Origin: Amylibacter sp.
Lineage (GTDB): Bacteria > Pseudomonadota > Alphaproteobacteria > Rhodobacterales > Rhodobacteraceae
NCBI GenBank assembly: GCA_027083485.1
Contig: JALWOO010000096.1
Span: 1,869-8,307, forward strand
Length of the DNA: 6,439 nucleotides
Direction of reading: 5' to 3'
A program made the position numbers and the translations under genes. This document shows positions 1-6,307 of the stretch, in pieces (position 1 is the first letter of the stretch; each line of letters opens with the position of its first letter). Below the pieces are notes generated by a model. That model was given only the letters and a program-made list of their open reading frames with translations. It did not search any database and was not told the origin of the DNA.

Positions 1-311
1 GTCATGAACACGGAAACACCGGCATTTTCGGCGGCGGCGCGGTCGCGGGCCTGTCCTTTGGCTGTCAGCATCAACACCGGCCGTTGGCTGGTGGCATCAT
101 GGGCGCGAATTTCCGTCAGGATCTCCATGCCGCTTTTGTTGGGCAGCATCACATCCAGAATGATGACATCGGGCATGATTTGCGCGGCCACGGCGGCGGC
201 ATCCTGACCGTTGCTATGGGACACAACGCGCCAGCCCTCCCGCTCGAGCAGGAAGGTCAGGGCTTCTACTATGTTCGGCTCATCTTCGATCAGCAGCACC
301 GTTCCGGCCAT
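1..311 (-). CDS. Response regulator receiver domain protein (partial, C-terminus outside window)
   Basis: The reading frame starts at an ATG read leftward from 311 and stays open for 103 full codons to the window edge. The visible part is a CheY-like receiver domain. E9 and D10 form the acidic pocket in LLIEDEP, D53 in IILDVMLP is the expected phosphoacceptor, and T83 in LMLTAKG is the switch threonine. The conserved lysine (KPF motif) is expected just beyond the edge, since the visible protein ends in VFMT. A strong ribosome site (GGGAGGG, 322-316) lies 4 bases before the ATG. The protein would accept phosphate from a histidine kinase. Whether it is a stand-alone receiver or carries a DNA-binding output domain cannot be told. 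It follows the XRE regulator on the same strand after 80 bases and may share its transcript. No kinase partner is visible in the window. Confidence 0.93.
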   Translation of the reverse strand, partial: MAGTVLLIEDEPNIVEALTFLLEREGWRVVSHSNGQDAAAVAAQIMPDVIILDVMLPNKSGMEILTEIRAHDATSQRPVLMLTAKGQARDRAAAENAGVSVFM

Positions 312-334
312 TGTTCCCTCCCAAGACCAATCGA

Positions 335-372
335 CTTGCCCAGCATAAAGCCAAGCGGTTGGCGCTGGCAAG
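335..372 (-). promoter_or_regulatory. Bulged stem-loop between the XRE gene and the response regulator gene
   Basis: An outer stem pairs 335-344 with 364-372 (CTTGC-C-CAGC against GCTGGCAAG, one extra C), and an inner stem pairs 350-354 (GCCAA) with 359-363 (TTGGC) around a four-base loop. A five-base bulge (345-349) separates the two stems on one side. It lies between the XRE stop and the response-regulator ribosome site. No T-run follows it in the transcribed direction, so it is not a classical terminator. It could be an mRNA processing or stability element that sets different levels for the two genes. The pairing is seen in the sequence; the function is inferred. Confidence 0.5.
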
Positions 373-391
373 GGATTGTGTGCATCACCGT

Positions 392-1672
392 TCAGGACAG
401 AATATAATCCACCCGCCGCTGATCGCATTGTTTGCGCGGGCAAACGCTGCAATGCAGGCCGACAAGAACCGGTTGCGGTTTGGAGGGGAGGCTGGCACGC
501 GCATCGGTGGTAAAGGCCATGCTGGCCTGTAAAAACGCAGGCATGTCATATTGATCGGTGGTTTGGGTGGTGGCGATGGAAAAGCTGGTGATCTGCACGC
601 CGGTTGGCATTTCCAGCACCGCGCGGATGATTTGGCCCGGTGCCCCGAAGGCCCGATACACCGGCCAGAGCGGGCAGGCGGATGAAAATTGCGGCAGGGT
701 AAATTCCGGCAACTCCTTGCGGATGCTGACCGCGCCGGACATATCGACCTCGATCAGGCCATAGGCGGGGATGTCTGGATAGCTTGGCAGATGCGCCAGC
801 CGGAACAGGACATCCGCAAGCGGCACATCAAACCGGCGCGCCAAGGCCAGCGGCGCGCCGGGGTGGCGGCGCAGGCTGTCCAGAAACGGCTCAAGCGGCA
901 GTTTTCGGGCGATGCTTTGATAGCGCAACAGATGCTTGTGCAGGCCGTTGGCGGTGGTGGCGGTTGCGGCGGGGTGGTCCGCCAGCAATTGTTCGATGCT
1001 GGCGGTGCCGTTTTCCAGTTCGGGCAGGAAATGGCCGTGTCTGGCCCAGAAGTCTTCGTCCTGATTGCGCGCCGGTGTGGTCTCGGCTGTTTGCGGCGCG
1101 TCGAAGAAATCCACCATGCTCTGGGCCGTTGCGGAAAGGCGCTGGCTCTCGCTGCGGATGTTCTTCAGAAACCGCGCACGATGTGCGTCGGAAATATCCG
1201 GTGTGGTGTCCAGAATGCCGGCGGTAGAGCGGATCACCGTGATGTTGGACAGGATCTGATGCATGGTTTCGGATAAAAACGGGTCATGATTCAGGCGGTC
1301 GGTCATAGCGGCGAGGCTCTCGCGCTGGGTTTGGGCGGTCTGGCCAAGGCTTGCCAGCAGCTTTGCCCAGCCCGGATAGCGGCCGATGAATTCTTCTGTT
1401 TTGTCGGTTTCGGGGGTGGTGTCGTGGGATTTGGCCAGATTGATCAGCTGGTTTACCAGCACCCCGTCCGCCCCCTCCGCCAACTCGGTTGCATCCACTT
1501 TCAGCTCTGCCGCCAGAGCGATCAAAGTGCGTCCGGCGATTCCCCTTCGGTTGTGTTCAATCAGGTTTAAATAGGACGGCGAAATCCCCACGGCCTGCGC
1601 CAAAGAGGTTTGCGTGCGTTTGAGCGCACGCCTGCGCTCGCGAATGCGGGTGCCGACAAGGGTTCGCACCAT
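392..1672 (-). CDS. XRE-family transcriptional regulator, ScfR-like (HTH + H-box-like segment + DUF2083-type C-terminus)
   Basis: This 426-residue protein probably binds DNA and controls the divergent transporter operon and itself. Residues about 6-60 form an XRE helix-turn-helix (GTRIRERRRALKRTQ, then SPSYLNLIEHNRRG). Residues about 130-191 resemble a histidine-kinase dimerisation segment (H138 in MHQILSNITVIRSTAGIL). Residues about 275-423 match the C-terminal domain of short-chain fatty acyl-CoA regulators: ARRFDVPLADVLFRLAHL, then ACPLWPVYRAFGAPGQII, and a final C-x2-C-x4-C (C408, C411, C416). The zinc-protease HEXXH found in the M78 region of related proteins is absent. Start choice: the frame extends to a TTG at 1711, but the ATG at 1672 has the better ribosome site (CAAAGGA) and gives the N-terminus usual for the family. 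Studied relatives such as PccR of Rhodobacter sphaeroides and RamB control short-chain acyl metabolism; the ligand here is unknown. Confidence 0.88.
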   Translation of the reverse strand: MVRTLVGTRIRERRRALKRTQTSLAQAVGISPSYLNLIEHNRRGIAGRTLIALAAELKVDATELAEGADGVLVNQLINLAKSHDTTPETDKTEEFIGRYPGWAKLLASLGQTAQTQRESLAAMTDRLNHDPFLSETMHQILSNITVIRSTAGILDTTPDISDAHRARFLKNIRSESQRLSATAQSMVDFFDAPQTAETTPARNQDEDFWARHGHFLPELENGTASIEQLLADHPAATATTANGLHKHLLRYQSIARKLPLEPFLDSLRRHPGAPLALARRFDVPLADVLFRLAHLPSYPDIPAYGLIEVDMSGAVSIRKELPEFTLPQFSSACPLWPVYRAFGAPGQIIRAVLEMPTGVQITSFSIATTQTTDQYDMPAFLQASMAFTTDARASLPSKPQPVLVGLHCSVCPRKQCDQRRVDYILS

Positions 1673-1680
1673 CGGAATTT

Positions 1681-1687
1681 TCCTTTG
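1681..1687 (-). promoter_or_regulatory. Ribosome binding site that fixes the XRE start
   Basis: On the minus strand CAAAGGA lies 8 bases before the ATG at 1672. The upstream TTG at 1711 has no comparable purine-rich motif in front of it, so the 13-residue extension it would add is unlikely to be translated. Confidence 0.7.
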
Positions 1688-1693
1688 TTTGCC

Positions 1694-1722
1694 TTGACTT
1701 GGGGTCAACAAGTAAATTTATT
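1694..1722 (+). promoter_or_regulatory. Candidate sigma-70 promoter for the transporter operon
   Basis: TTGACT (1694-1699, five of six matches to the -35 consensus) and TTTATT (1717-1722, four of six to the -10) are 17 bases apart. The -10 overlaps the first GTAAA-N4-TTTAC palindrome, so a repressor bound there would block the polymerase. The transcript would have a leader of roughly 160 bases. The -35 is also the left arm of an inverted repeat, TTGAC-TTGGG-GTCAA (1694-1708), which would form a small hairpin in the XRE leader on the other strand. Other weaker matches exist in this AT-rich region, so the assignment is tentative. No convincing promoter for the XRE gene was found. Confidence 0.35.
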
Positions 1723-1757
1723 TACTGTTTAAGATTGCATACAGTAAACAAATTTAC
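1712..1757. promoter_or_regulatory. Twin palindromic operator candidate, GTAAA-N4-TTTAC x2
   Basis: Two 14-base palindromes share one layout: GTAAA-TTTA-TTTAC at 1712-1725 and GTAAA-CAAA-TTTAC at 1744-1757. They begin 32 bases apart, about three helical turns, so both would face the same side of the DNA. The first extends to seven-base arms (AGTAAAT/ATTTACT, 1711-1726). The right half of the first and left half of the second also form a larger inverted repeat, TTTACTGT (1721-1728) against ACAGTAAA (1741-1748). A further GTAAA half-site is at 1770-1774. The location between divergent genes, one encoding a helix-turn-helix regulator, makes this its likely binding site. The layout resembles the GCAAA-N4-TTTGC core of the PccR site as I remember it. 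Confidence 0.6.
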
Positions 1758-1771
1758 AAAAAAATCCAAGT

Positions 1772-1795
1772 AAAGCAAGTATTTATTGCTTTTTT
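1772..1795 (+). repeat. AT-rich inverted repeat followed by a T-run
   Basis: AAAGCAA (1772-1778) and TTGCTTT (1786-1792) are perfect seven-base arms around a seven-base loop, and the Ts at 1790-1795 run out of the right arm. The stem is weak for a terminator. It sits in the presumed leader of the transporter operon, or it may be a further operator. Its role is unknown. Confidence 0.35.
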
Positions 1796-1818
1796 CACAA
1801 TAACACTGACAATGACCC

Positions 1819-1832
1819 TGTCTTAACAGACA
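1819..1832. repeat. Small inverted repeat TGTCT-N4-AGACA
   Basis: TGTCT (1819-1823) and AGACA (1828-1832) flank TAAC. The arm-4-arm layout resembles the GTAAA-N4-TTTAC palindromes, but the arm sequence differs. It lies 60 bases before the binding-protein start and could bind a second regulator. Short dyads of this size also occur by chance. Confidence 0.25.
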
Positions 1833-1880
1833 TTTTAGGGGCCGATGCTGCGTGCATCTGTTCCGATTTAGAGGATACTG

Positions 1881-1886
1881 GGAGGA
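1881..1886 (+). promoter_or_regulatory. Strong ribosome binding site of the binding-protein gene
   Basis: GGAGGA lies five bases before the ATG at 1892, a near-perfect match to the anti-Shine-Dalgarno sequence. It fits the high translation expected for a binding protein made in excess of its membrane complex. Confidence 0.8.
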
Positions 1887-1891
1887 AATCT

Positions 1892-3235
1892 ATGTCTCTA
1901 ATTAAACCAACCCGTCGTGGTTTGCTTAAAGGGGGTGCCTATGCGGGTGCAGCCTTGGCGACTCCGACATTTTTTACATCTCAAGCAAATGCGTATACCA
2001 ACGCGCCGAGCGGCGGCAAAGTCACATTGGGCTTTAACGTTCCGCAAACCGGCCCTTATGCGGACGAAGGTGGCGACGAGCTGCGCGCATACCAGCTGGC
2101 TGTCGAGCACCTGAACGGTGGCGGCGACGGCGGCATGATGAACACTTTCAGCTCCAAGGCGCTGAAGGGGAACGGTATTCTGGGCAACAAAGTCGAATTT
2201 GTGACCGGTGATACACAGACCAAATCCGATGCGGCGCGTGCGTCTGCAAAATCCATGATCGAAAAAGACGGTGCTGTGATGATCACAGGCGGCTCTTCTT
2301 CGGGTGTGGCGATTGCGGTGCAGGGCCTTTGCCAAGAGGCCGGCGTGATCTTTATGGCGGGTCTGACCCACTCTAACGACACCACCGGTAAGGACAAGAA
2401 AGCCAACGGCTTCCGTCACTTCTTTAACGGTTACATGTCTGCGGCTGCTTTGGCACCTGTGTTGGCGAAAATGTACGGGACAGACCGCAAGGCCTATCAC
2501 CTGACTGCCGATTACACATGGGGCTGGACACAGCAGGAATCCATTGCTGCGGCCACCGAGGCCAAAGGCTGGGAAACTGTCAAAAACGTTCTGACACCGC
2601 TGGCGACTACGGACTTCTCGTCCTATGTTGCGCCGGTTCTGAACTCCGGTGCCGATGTTCTGGTTCTGAACCATTACGGCGGCAACATGATCAACTCCCT
2701 GACCGCTGCTGTGCAGTTCGGTCTGCGTGACAAGATCGTCAACGGCAAGCAGTTTGAAATCGTTGTTCCCTTGTATTCCCGCCTGATGGCAAAGGGTGCC
2801 GGTGAAAACGTTAAGGGCATCTTTGGTTCCACCAACTGGCATTGGTCGCTGCAGGATGAAGGCTCCAAAGCTTTCGTTAAATCCTTCGGTACCAAATACG
2901 GTTTCCCTCCTTCACAGGCGGCACATACTGTTTACTGTCAGACTCTGCTTTATGCGGATGCGTGTGAACGTGCCGGTACCCACAATCCTTGTGGCGTTGC
3001 CGAAGCTCTGGAAGGCTTCAAGTTCTCCGGTCTGGGCAATGGCGAAGTTGAATACCGCGCCGATGACCACCAGTGCTTCAAAGACGTTCTGGTTGTGAAG
3101 GGTAAAGAAAACCCGACCTCCGAATTCGACGTTCTGGAAGTTGTTGAAGTGACCCCGCGCGAGCAGGTCGAGTACGCACCGGATCACCCAATGTTTGCCG
3201 GTGGCGAGCTGGGTAAATGTAACCCGGGTGCCTAA
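1892..3235 (+). CDS. HAAT-family ABC transporter substrate-binding protein with Tat-like signal
   Basis: This 447-residue periplasmic protein is of the LivK/UrtA-like type (Peripla_BP_6) and should deliver a small ligand to the permeases encoded next. Residues 7-13 read TRRGLLK, close to the twin-arginine consensus, followed by an alanine-rich hydrophobic stretch and a likely cut after ANA (residue 34). The mature protein starts its first lobe with VTLGFNVPQTGPYADEGG (44-61). GGSSSGVA (133-140) is the usual ligand-contact loop, and ADYTWGW (206-212) lies where family members have a conserved Y-x-W/Y-G turn. It has six cysteines (147, 349, 358, 367, 395, 443), five of them in the last 100 residues, which could form disulfides. 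Length is somewhat greater than E. coli LivK. The UrtA signature for urea was not recognised. The ligand is unknown; the acyl-CoA-type regulator next door suggests a carboxylate. Confidence 0.92.
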   Translation: MSLIKPTRRGLLKGGAYAGAALATPTFFTSQANAYTNAPSGGKVTLGFNVPQTGPYADEGGDELRAYQLAVEHLNGGGDGGMMNTFSSKALKGNGILGNKVEFVTGDTQTKSDAARASAKSMIEKDGAVMITGGSSSGVAIAVQGLCQEAGVIFMAGLTHSNDTTGKDKKANGFRHFFNGYMSAAALAPVLAKMYGTDRKAYHLTADYTWGWTQQESIAAATEAKGWETVKNVLTPLATTDFSSYVAPVLNSGADVLVLNHYGGNMINSLTAAVQFGLRDKIVNGKQFEIVVPLYSRLMAKGAGENVKGIFGSTNWHWSLQDEGSKAFVKSFGTKYGFPPSQAAHTVYCQTLLYADACERAGTHNPCGVAEALEGFKFSGLGNGEVEYRADDHQCFKDVLVVKGKENPTSEFDVLEVVEVTPREQVEYAPDHPMFAGGELGKCNPGA

Positions 3236-3256
3236 GGCTCCTTAAACCAAAATCTT

Positions 3257-3293
3257 CTGGTCGCGCTGAATTGCGCGGCCAGTTCAGTTTTTT
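3257..3293 (+). terminator. Overlapping, mutually exclusive hairpins with T6 tract (partial terminator or attenuator)
   Basis: Hairpin A pairs CTGGTCGCGC (3257-3266) with GCGCGGCCAG (3273-3282), ten pairs with one G-U. Hairpin B pairs CTGAATTG (3266-3273) with CAGTTCAG (3280-3287), eight pairs with one G-U, and runs directly into TTTTTT (3288-3293). They share bases and cannot both form. B has the shape of an intrinsic terminator; A is more GC-rich and would compete with it. The element lies between the binding-protein stop and the first permease, where partial termination or 3'-end protection commonly raises binding protein over permease. The structures are seen; the regulatory role is inferred. 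Confidence 0.6.
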
Positions 3294-3307
3294 CACATCG
3301 GGCGGGG

Positions 3308-4342
3308 ATGATGGACCAGATAATTCTTCAAATGTTGAACGGCTTGGACAAGGGCAGCGCCTATGCGCTGATTGCGCTGGGTCTGACGCTGATTTTTGGC
3401 ACGCTGGGCGTTGTCAACTTTGCCCATGGGGCGCTGTTTATGATCGGCTCTTTTTGTGCCGTGACACTGCAAAAGCTGCTGAGCTTGTCGGTGATTACGG
3501 TTGATCCGACCAAAACCGATTTTCTGGGCAATCCGGCAAAAATAAAAACCCCTTATGTGGAGGCCTGGTTTGGCCCTGAAATGGGCGCTGCGATCATTGA
3601 CTGGTCAGTGCCATTGGCGATCCTGTTTGCGATCCCGATCATGCTGTTTATCGGCTGGGCGATGGAACGCGGCTTGATCAAGCATTTCTACAAGCGTCCG
3701 CATGCGGACCAGATTCTGGTGACTTTCGGCTTGGCCATCGTGTTGCAAGAGGTCATCAAACAGTTTTACGGCGCAAACCCGATCCCGACTCCGGCTCCTG
3801 ACATGTTCAGAGGGTCGTTTGATTTCGGCCAATTATTGGGTTTTTCGGCCAACAAGATCATCTATCCTTACTGGCGGATCATTTATTTCATGTTCTCCAT
3901 GGTGATTATCGCCGGTGTGTTTTCATTCTTGCGCTTTACCACCTTTGGCATGGTTGTGCGTGCCGGTATGGCGGATCGCGAAACCGTGGGCCTGCTGGGC
4001 ATCAACATCGACAAGCGGTTCACCATCATGTTCGGCGTGGCGGCGGCTGTCGCCGGTCTGGCGGGCGTGATGTACACGCCGATCAACAGCCCGAATTACC
4101 ACATGGGCATGGATTTCCTTGTGCTGTCCTTTGTGGTGGTGGTTGTGGGCGGCATGGGCAGTCTGCCCGGGGCGGTGCTGGCGGGGTTCCTGCTCGGTAT
4201 CCTTGAAAGTTTTGCTTCCATGAACGAAATCAAATCAGTCCTGCCCGGGATTGACCAGATCATCATCTATCTGGTGGCGATCATCATTCTGTTGACCCGT
4301 CCGCGTGGTTTGATGGGCAAAAAAGGCGTGATGGAGGAATAA
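3308..4342 (+). CDS. livH: HAAT-family ABC transporter permease, LivH type
   Basis: This 344-residue inner-membrane protein is one of the two channel subunits. About eight hydrophobic segments are visible (near residues 4-32, 36-58, 99-119, 136-152, 187-208, 238-256, 268-299, 315-330). Family marks are NFAHGALFMIG (37-47), FGLAIVLQEV (140-149), and the ATPase-contact loop region RAGMADRETVGLLGIN (218-233), followed by VVVVGGMGSLPGAVLAG (277-293). A polar stretch of about 35 residues (63-98) between early membrane segments is longer than in E. coli LivH. Two ATGs in tandem (3308, 3311) are possible starts; the ribosome site (GGGCGGGG) is poor and very close. The symbol reflects family only; the substrate is not established. 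It lies 72 bases after the binding-protein gene. Confidence 0.93.
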   Translation: MMDQIILQMLNGLDKGSAYALIALGLTLIFGTLGVVNFAHGALFMIGSFCAVTLQKLLSLSVITVDPTKTDFLGNPAKIKTPYVEAWFGPEMGAAIIDWSVPLAILFAIPIMLFIGWAMERGLIKHFYKRPHADQILVTFGLAIVLQEVIKQFYGANPIPTPAPDMFRGSFDFGQLLGFSANKIIYPYWRIIYFMFSMVIIAGVFSFLRFTTFGMVVRAGMADRETVGLLGINIDKRFTIMFGVAAAVAGLAGVMYTPINSPNYHMGMDFLVLSFVVVVVGGMGSLPGAVLAGFLLGILESFASMNEIKSVLPGIDQIIIYLVAIIILLTRPRGLMGKKGVMEE

Positions 4343-4345
4343 GCG

Positions 4346-5536
4346 ATGTTCGGACTGAATAAAAAAGACACAAGTTTCCTGTTGATCGTGATTGTCCTGA
4401 CACTGGCAACGCCGTTCCTGATGCAGCCTTTTGCCGAGGGAACCGCGCTGGCGCAGTTCAACGGCGGCTATCCCGATCTGATGCAGCGTGTGGCGATCTT
4501 TGGCATCTTTGCCATCGGTTTCAACATCCTGTTTGGCCTGACCGGCTATCTGTCCTTCGGGCATGCGGCCTTTCTGGGTGTGGGGAGCTATTCCGCCGTC
4601 TGGATGTTCAAGCTGCTGTCGATGAACATCATCCCGGGGATTATTCTGGCGATGATCATGTCAGGCCTGTTTGCCCTGTTGATCGGCTATATCAGCCTGC
4701 GCCGCTCGGGAATTTACTTCTCCATTCTGACGCTGGCCTTTGCGCAGATGTCCTATAACCTTGCCTATTCGGTGCTGACACCGATCACCAACGGGGAAAC
4801 CGGCTTGCAGGTGCGTCCGACCGATGTGCGTTTGTTGGACGGGGCGAATGCGCCGGATTATCCGAACCTGTTTGGCTGGACCATGAGCAGCTCTTACAAA
4901 TGGGAAGTGGGCGCGCACCAGTTTACCTTTAATGTGGGGTTCTATGTCTGTGCGATCATCGCGATCATGGCTTTCTACCTGTCCTTGCGGATCTTCCGCT
5001 CGCCTTTCGGGTTGATGCTGCGGGCGGTGAAATCGAACCAGCAACGCATGTCCTATACGGGGCTGAACCCGAAACCCTATACATTGGCGGCTTTTGTGAT
5101 TTCGGGCATGTATGCCGGTCTGGCCGGTGGTTTGCTGGCCTCTATGGATCCGCTGGCCGGTGCGGAACGCATGCAGTGGACGGTGGGCGGCGAGGTGGTT
5201 GTGATGACCATCCTTGGCGGCGCGGGGACGTTGCTTGGTCCTGTGCTGGGGGCCGGTGCAATCAAATATCTGGAAAACATCTTCTCCAAGATCAATGAAT
5301 CCGTATTGCATGACTGGTTCGGCTTTCTGCCGGACGGGTTGGAAGATGCGGTTGTCTGGCTGTTTGCCCGCTTTACCGGCGATGGCTGGCATCTGACGCT
5401 GGGGCTGTTGTTCATGGCGGTTGTGATCTTCCTGCCCGGTGGCCTGATGGAAGGTGGCGCGCGCATACGCGACAAATTCCGCCGCAAGGGTGACATTGAC
5501 GAAACCGGCGCTGCAACCAAAACCCCTGCTGAATAA
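4346..5536 (+). CDS. livM: HAAT-family ABC transporter permease, LivM type
   Basis: This 396-residue inner-membrane protein is the second channel subunit, pairing with the LivH-type permease. Family marks are [21 protein letters not shown] (58-78), [19 protein letters not shown] (117-135), the ATPase-contact loop [17 protein letters not shown] (225-241), and [19 protein letters not shown] (285-303). About nine to ten hydrophobic segments are visible, with a polar insert of roughly 45 residues at 150-195 and a charged tail after LPGGLMEGG (363-371) that should be cytoplasmic. It begins three bases after the previous stop, with its ribosome site GGAGGA (4333-4338) inside the end of that gene, so translation is probably coupled. 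The symbol reflects family only. Confidence 0.93.
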   Translation: MFGLNKKDTSFLLIVIVLTLATPFLMQPFAEGTALAQFNGGYPDLMQRVAIFGIFAIGFNILFGLTGYLSFGHAAFLGVGSYSAVWMFKLLSMNIIPGIILAMIMSGLFALLIGYISLRRSGIYFSILTLAFAQMSYNLAYSVLTPITNGETGLQVRPTDVRLLDGANAPDYPNLFGWTMSSSYKWEVGAHQFTFNVGFYVCAIIAIMAFYLSLRIFRSPFGLMLRAVKSNQQRMSYTGLNPKPYTLAAFVISGMYAGLAGGLLASMDPLAGAERMQWTVGGEVVVMTILGGAGTLLGPVLGAGAIKYLENIFSKINESVLHDWFGFLPDGLEDAVVWLFARFTGDGWHLTLGLLFMAVVIFLPGGLMEGGARIRDKFRRKGDIDETGAATKTPAE

Positions 5537-5548
5537 GGAGACCGACAG

Positions 5549-6307
5549 ATGAGTATTCTTGAAGTCCAGAATGTGAACAAAAGCTTTGGCGGGTTGAAAG
5601 CGTTGCAGAACGTCAATCTGAAAGTCGAAGAAGGCACCATTCACGCGATCATCGGGCCGAACGGGGCCGGTAAATCGACTTTGCTGAACTGTTTTGTTGG
5701 CAAGCTGATTCCCGACACCGGATCGGTGATGTTCAACGGGCAATCCCTGCTGGGCAAAAAGCCTTACGAGATCAACCAGATGGGTGTTAGCCGTGTGTTC
5801 CAGACTCCGGAAATCTTTGGAGATCTGAGCGTGTTTGAAAATGTGATGATCCCCTGTTTTGCCAAACGCGACGGGGCCTTCCGCATGCATGCGGTTGGAC
5901 GGGTCGAGCGCGAGACCGACATTCGCGAATCCGCCGAGCAGATGCTGATCGATGTGGATATGATCGACAAAAAGCACATGCACGCGGGCAGCCTGTCGCG
6001 TGGCGACAAGCGCCGGTTGGAAATGGCCATGTGCCTGTCGCAAAATCCGAAACTGTTGTTGCTGGATGAACCCACCGCCGGTATGGCGCGCGCCGATACC
6101 AACAACACGATTGAACTGCTGGCCCGTATTCAGGATCGCCGCCATATCACCATGGCGATCATTGAACACGATATGCATGTGGTGTTCTCGCTGGCTCAAA
6201 AGATTTCGGTTCTGGCACAGGGCACGGTGATTGTCGAAGACCTGCCGGAAAACATCAAAGGCCATCCAAAGGTCAAAGAAGCCTATCTCGGGGAGGCAGC
6301 GGAATGA
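5549..6307 (+). CDS. livG: HAAT-family ABC transporter ATP-binding protein, LivG type
   Basis: This 252-residue cytoplasmic ATPase powers transport together with the LivF-type partner. Walker A is GPNGAGKST (36-44), the Q-loop glutamine is Q85 in VFQTPEIF, the signature is LSRGDKRRLE (149-158), Walker B is LLLLDEP (169-175) with catalytic E174, and the switch histidine is H207 in IIEHDM. All catalytic residues are present. The signature replaces the usual LSGGEQ with LSRGDK, and the D-loop reads AGMARAD where LivG proteins commonly have AGLNPxE. Length matches the family. The ribosome site AAGGAG (5535-5540) overlaps the LivM stop codon, 8 bases before the ATG, indicating coupling. The last four bases overlap the next gene. 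Confidence 0.95.
   Translation: MSILEVQNVNKSFGGLKALQNVNLKVEEGTIHAIIGPNGAGKSTLLNCFVGKLIPDTGSVMFNGQSLLGKKPYEINQMGVSRVFQTPEIFGDLSVFENVMIPCFAKRDGAFRMHAVGRVERETDIRESAEQMLIDVDMIDKKHMHAGSLSRGDKRRLEMAMCLSQNPKLLLLDEPTAGMARADTNNTIELLARIQDRRHITMAIIEHDMHVVFSLAQKISVLAQGTVIVEDLPENIKGHPKVKEAYLGEAAE

Noticed and set aside
689..1276. 195-codon plus-strand frame inside the XRE gene
   Set aside because: It is antisense to the regulator and has low-complexity glycine-rich translation without a recognisable domain.
1673..1711. TTG start that would lengthen the XRE protein by 13 residues
   Set aside because: It lacks a ribosome site, whereas the ATG at 1672 has one at good spacing and gives the usual family N-terminus.
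1898..2842. 314-codon open frame on the minus strand opposite the binding-protein gene
   Set aside because: It is antisense to a well-supported gene, with no domain and no ribosome site recognised; a shadow of GC-rich codon use.
3233..3244. Dyad TAAGG-CT-CCTTA at the binding-protein stop codon
   Set aside because: The two-base loop is too small for an RNA hairpin, and the real structure candidates lie just downstream.
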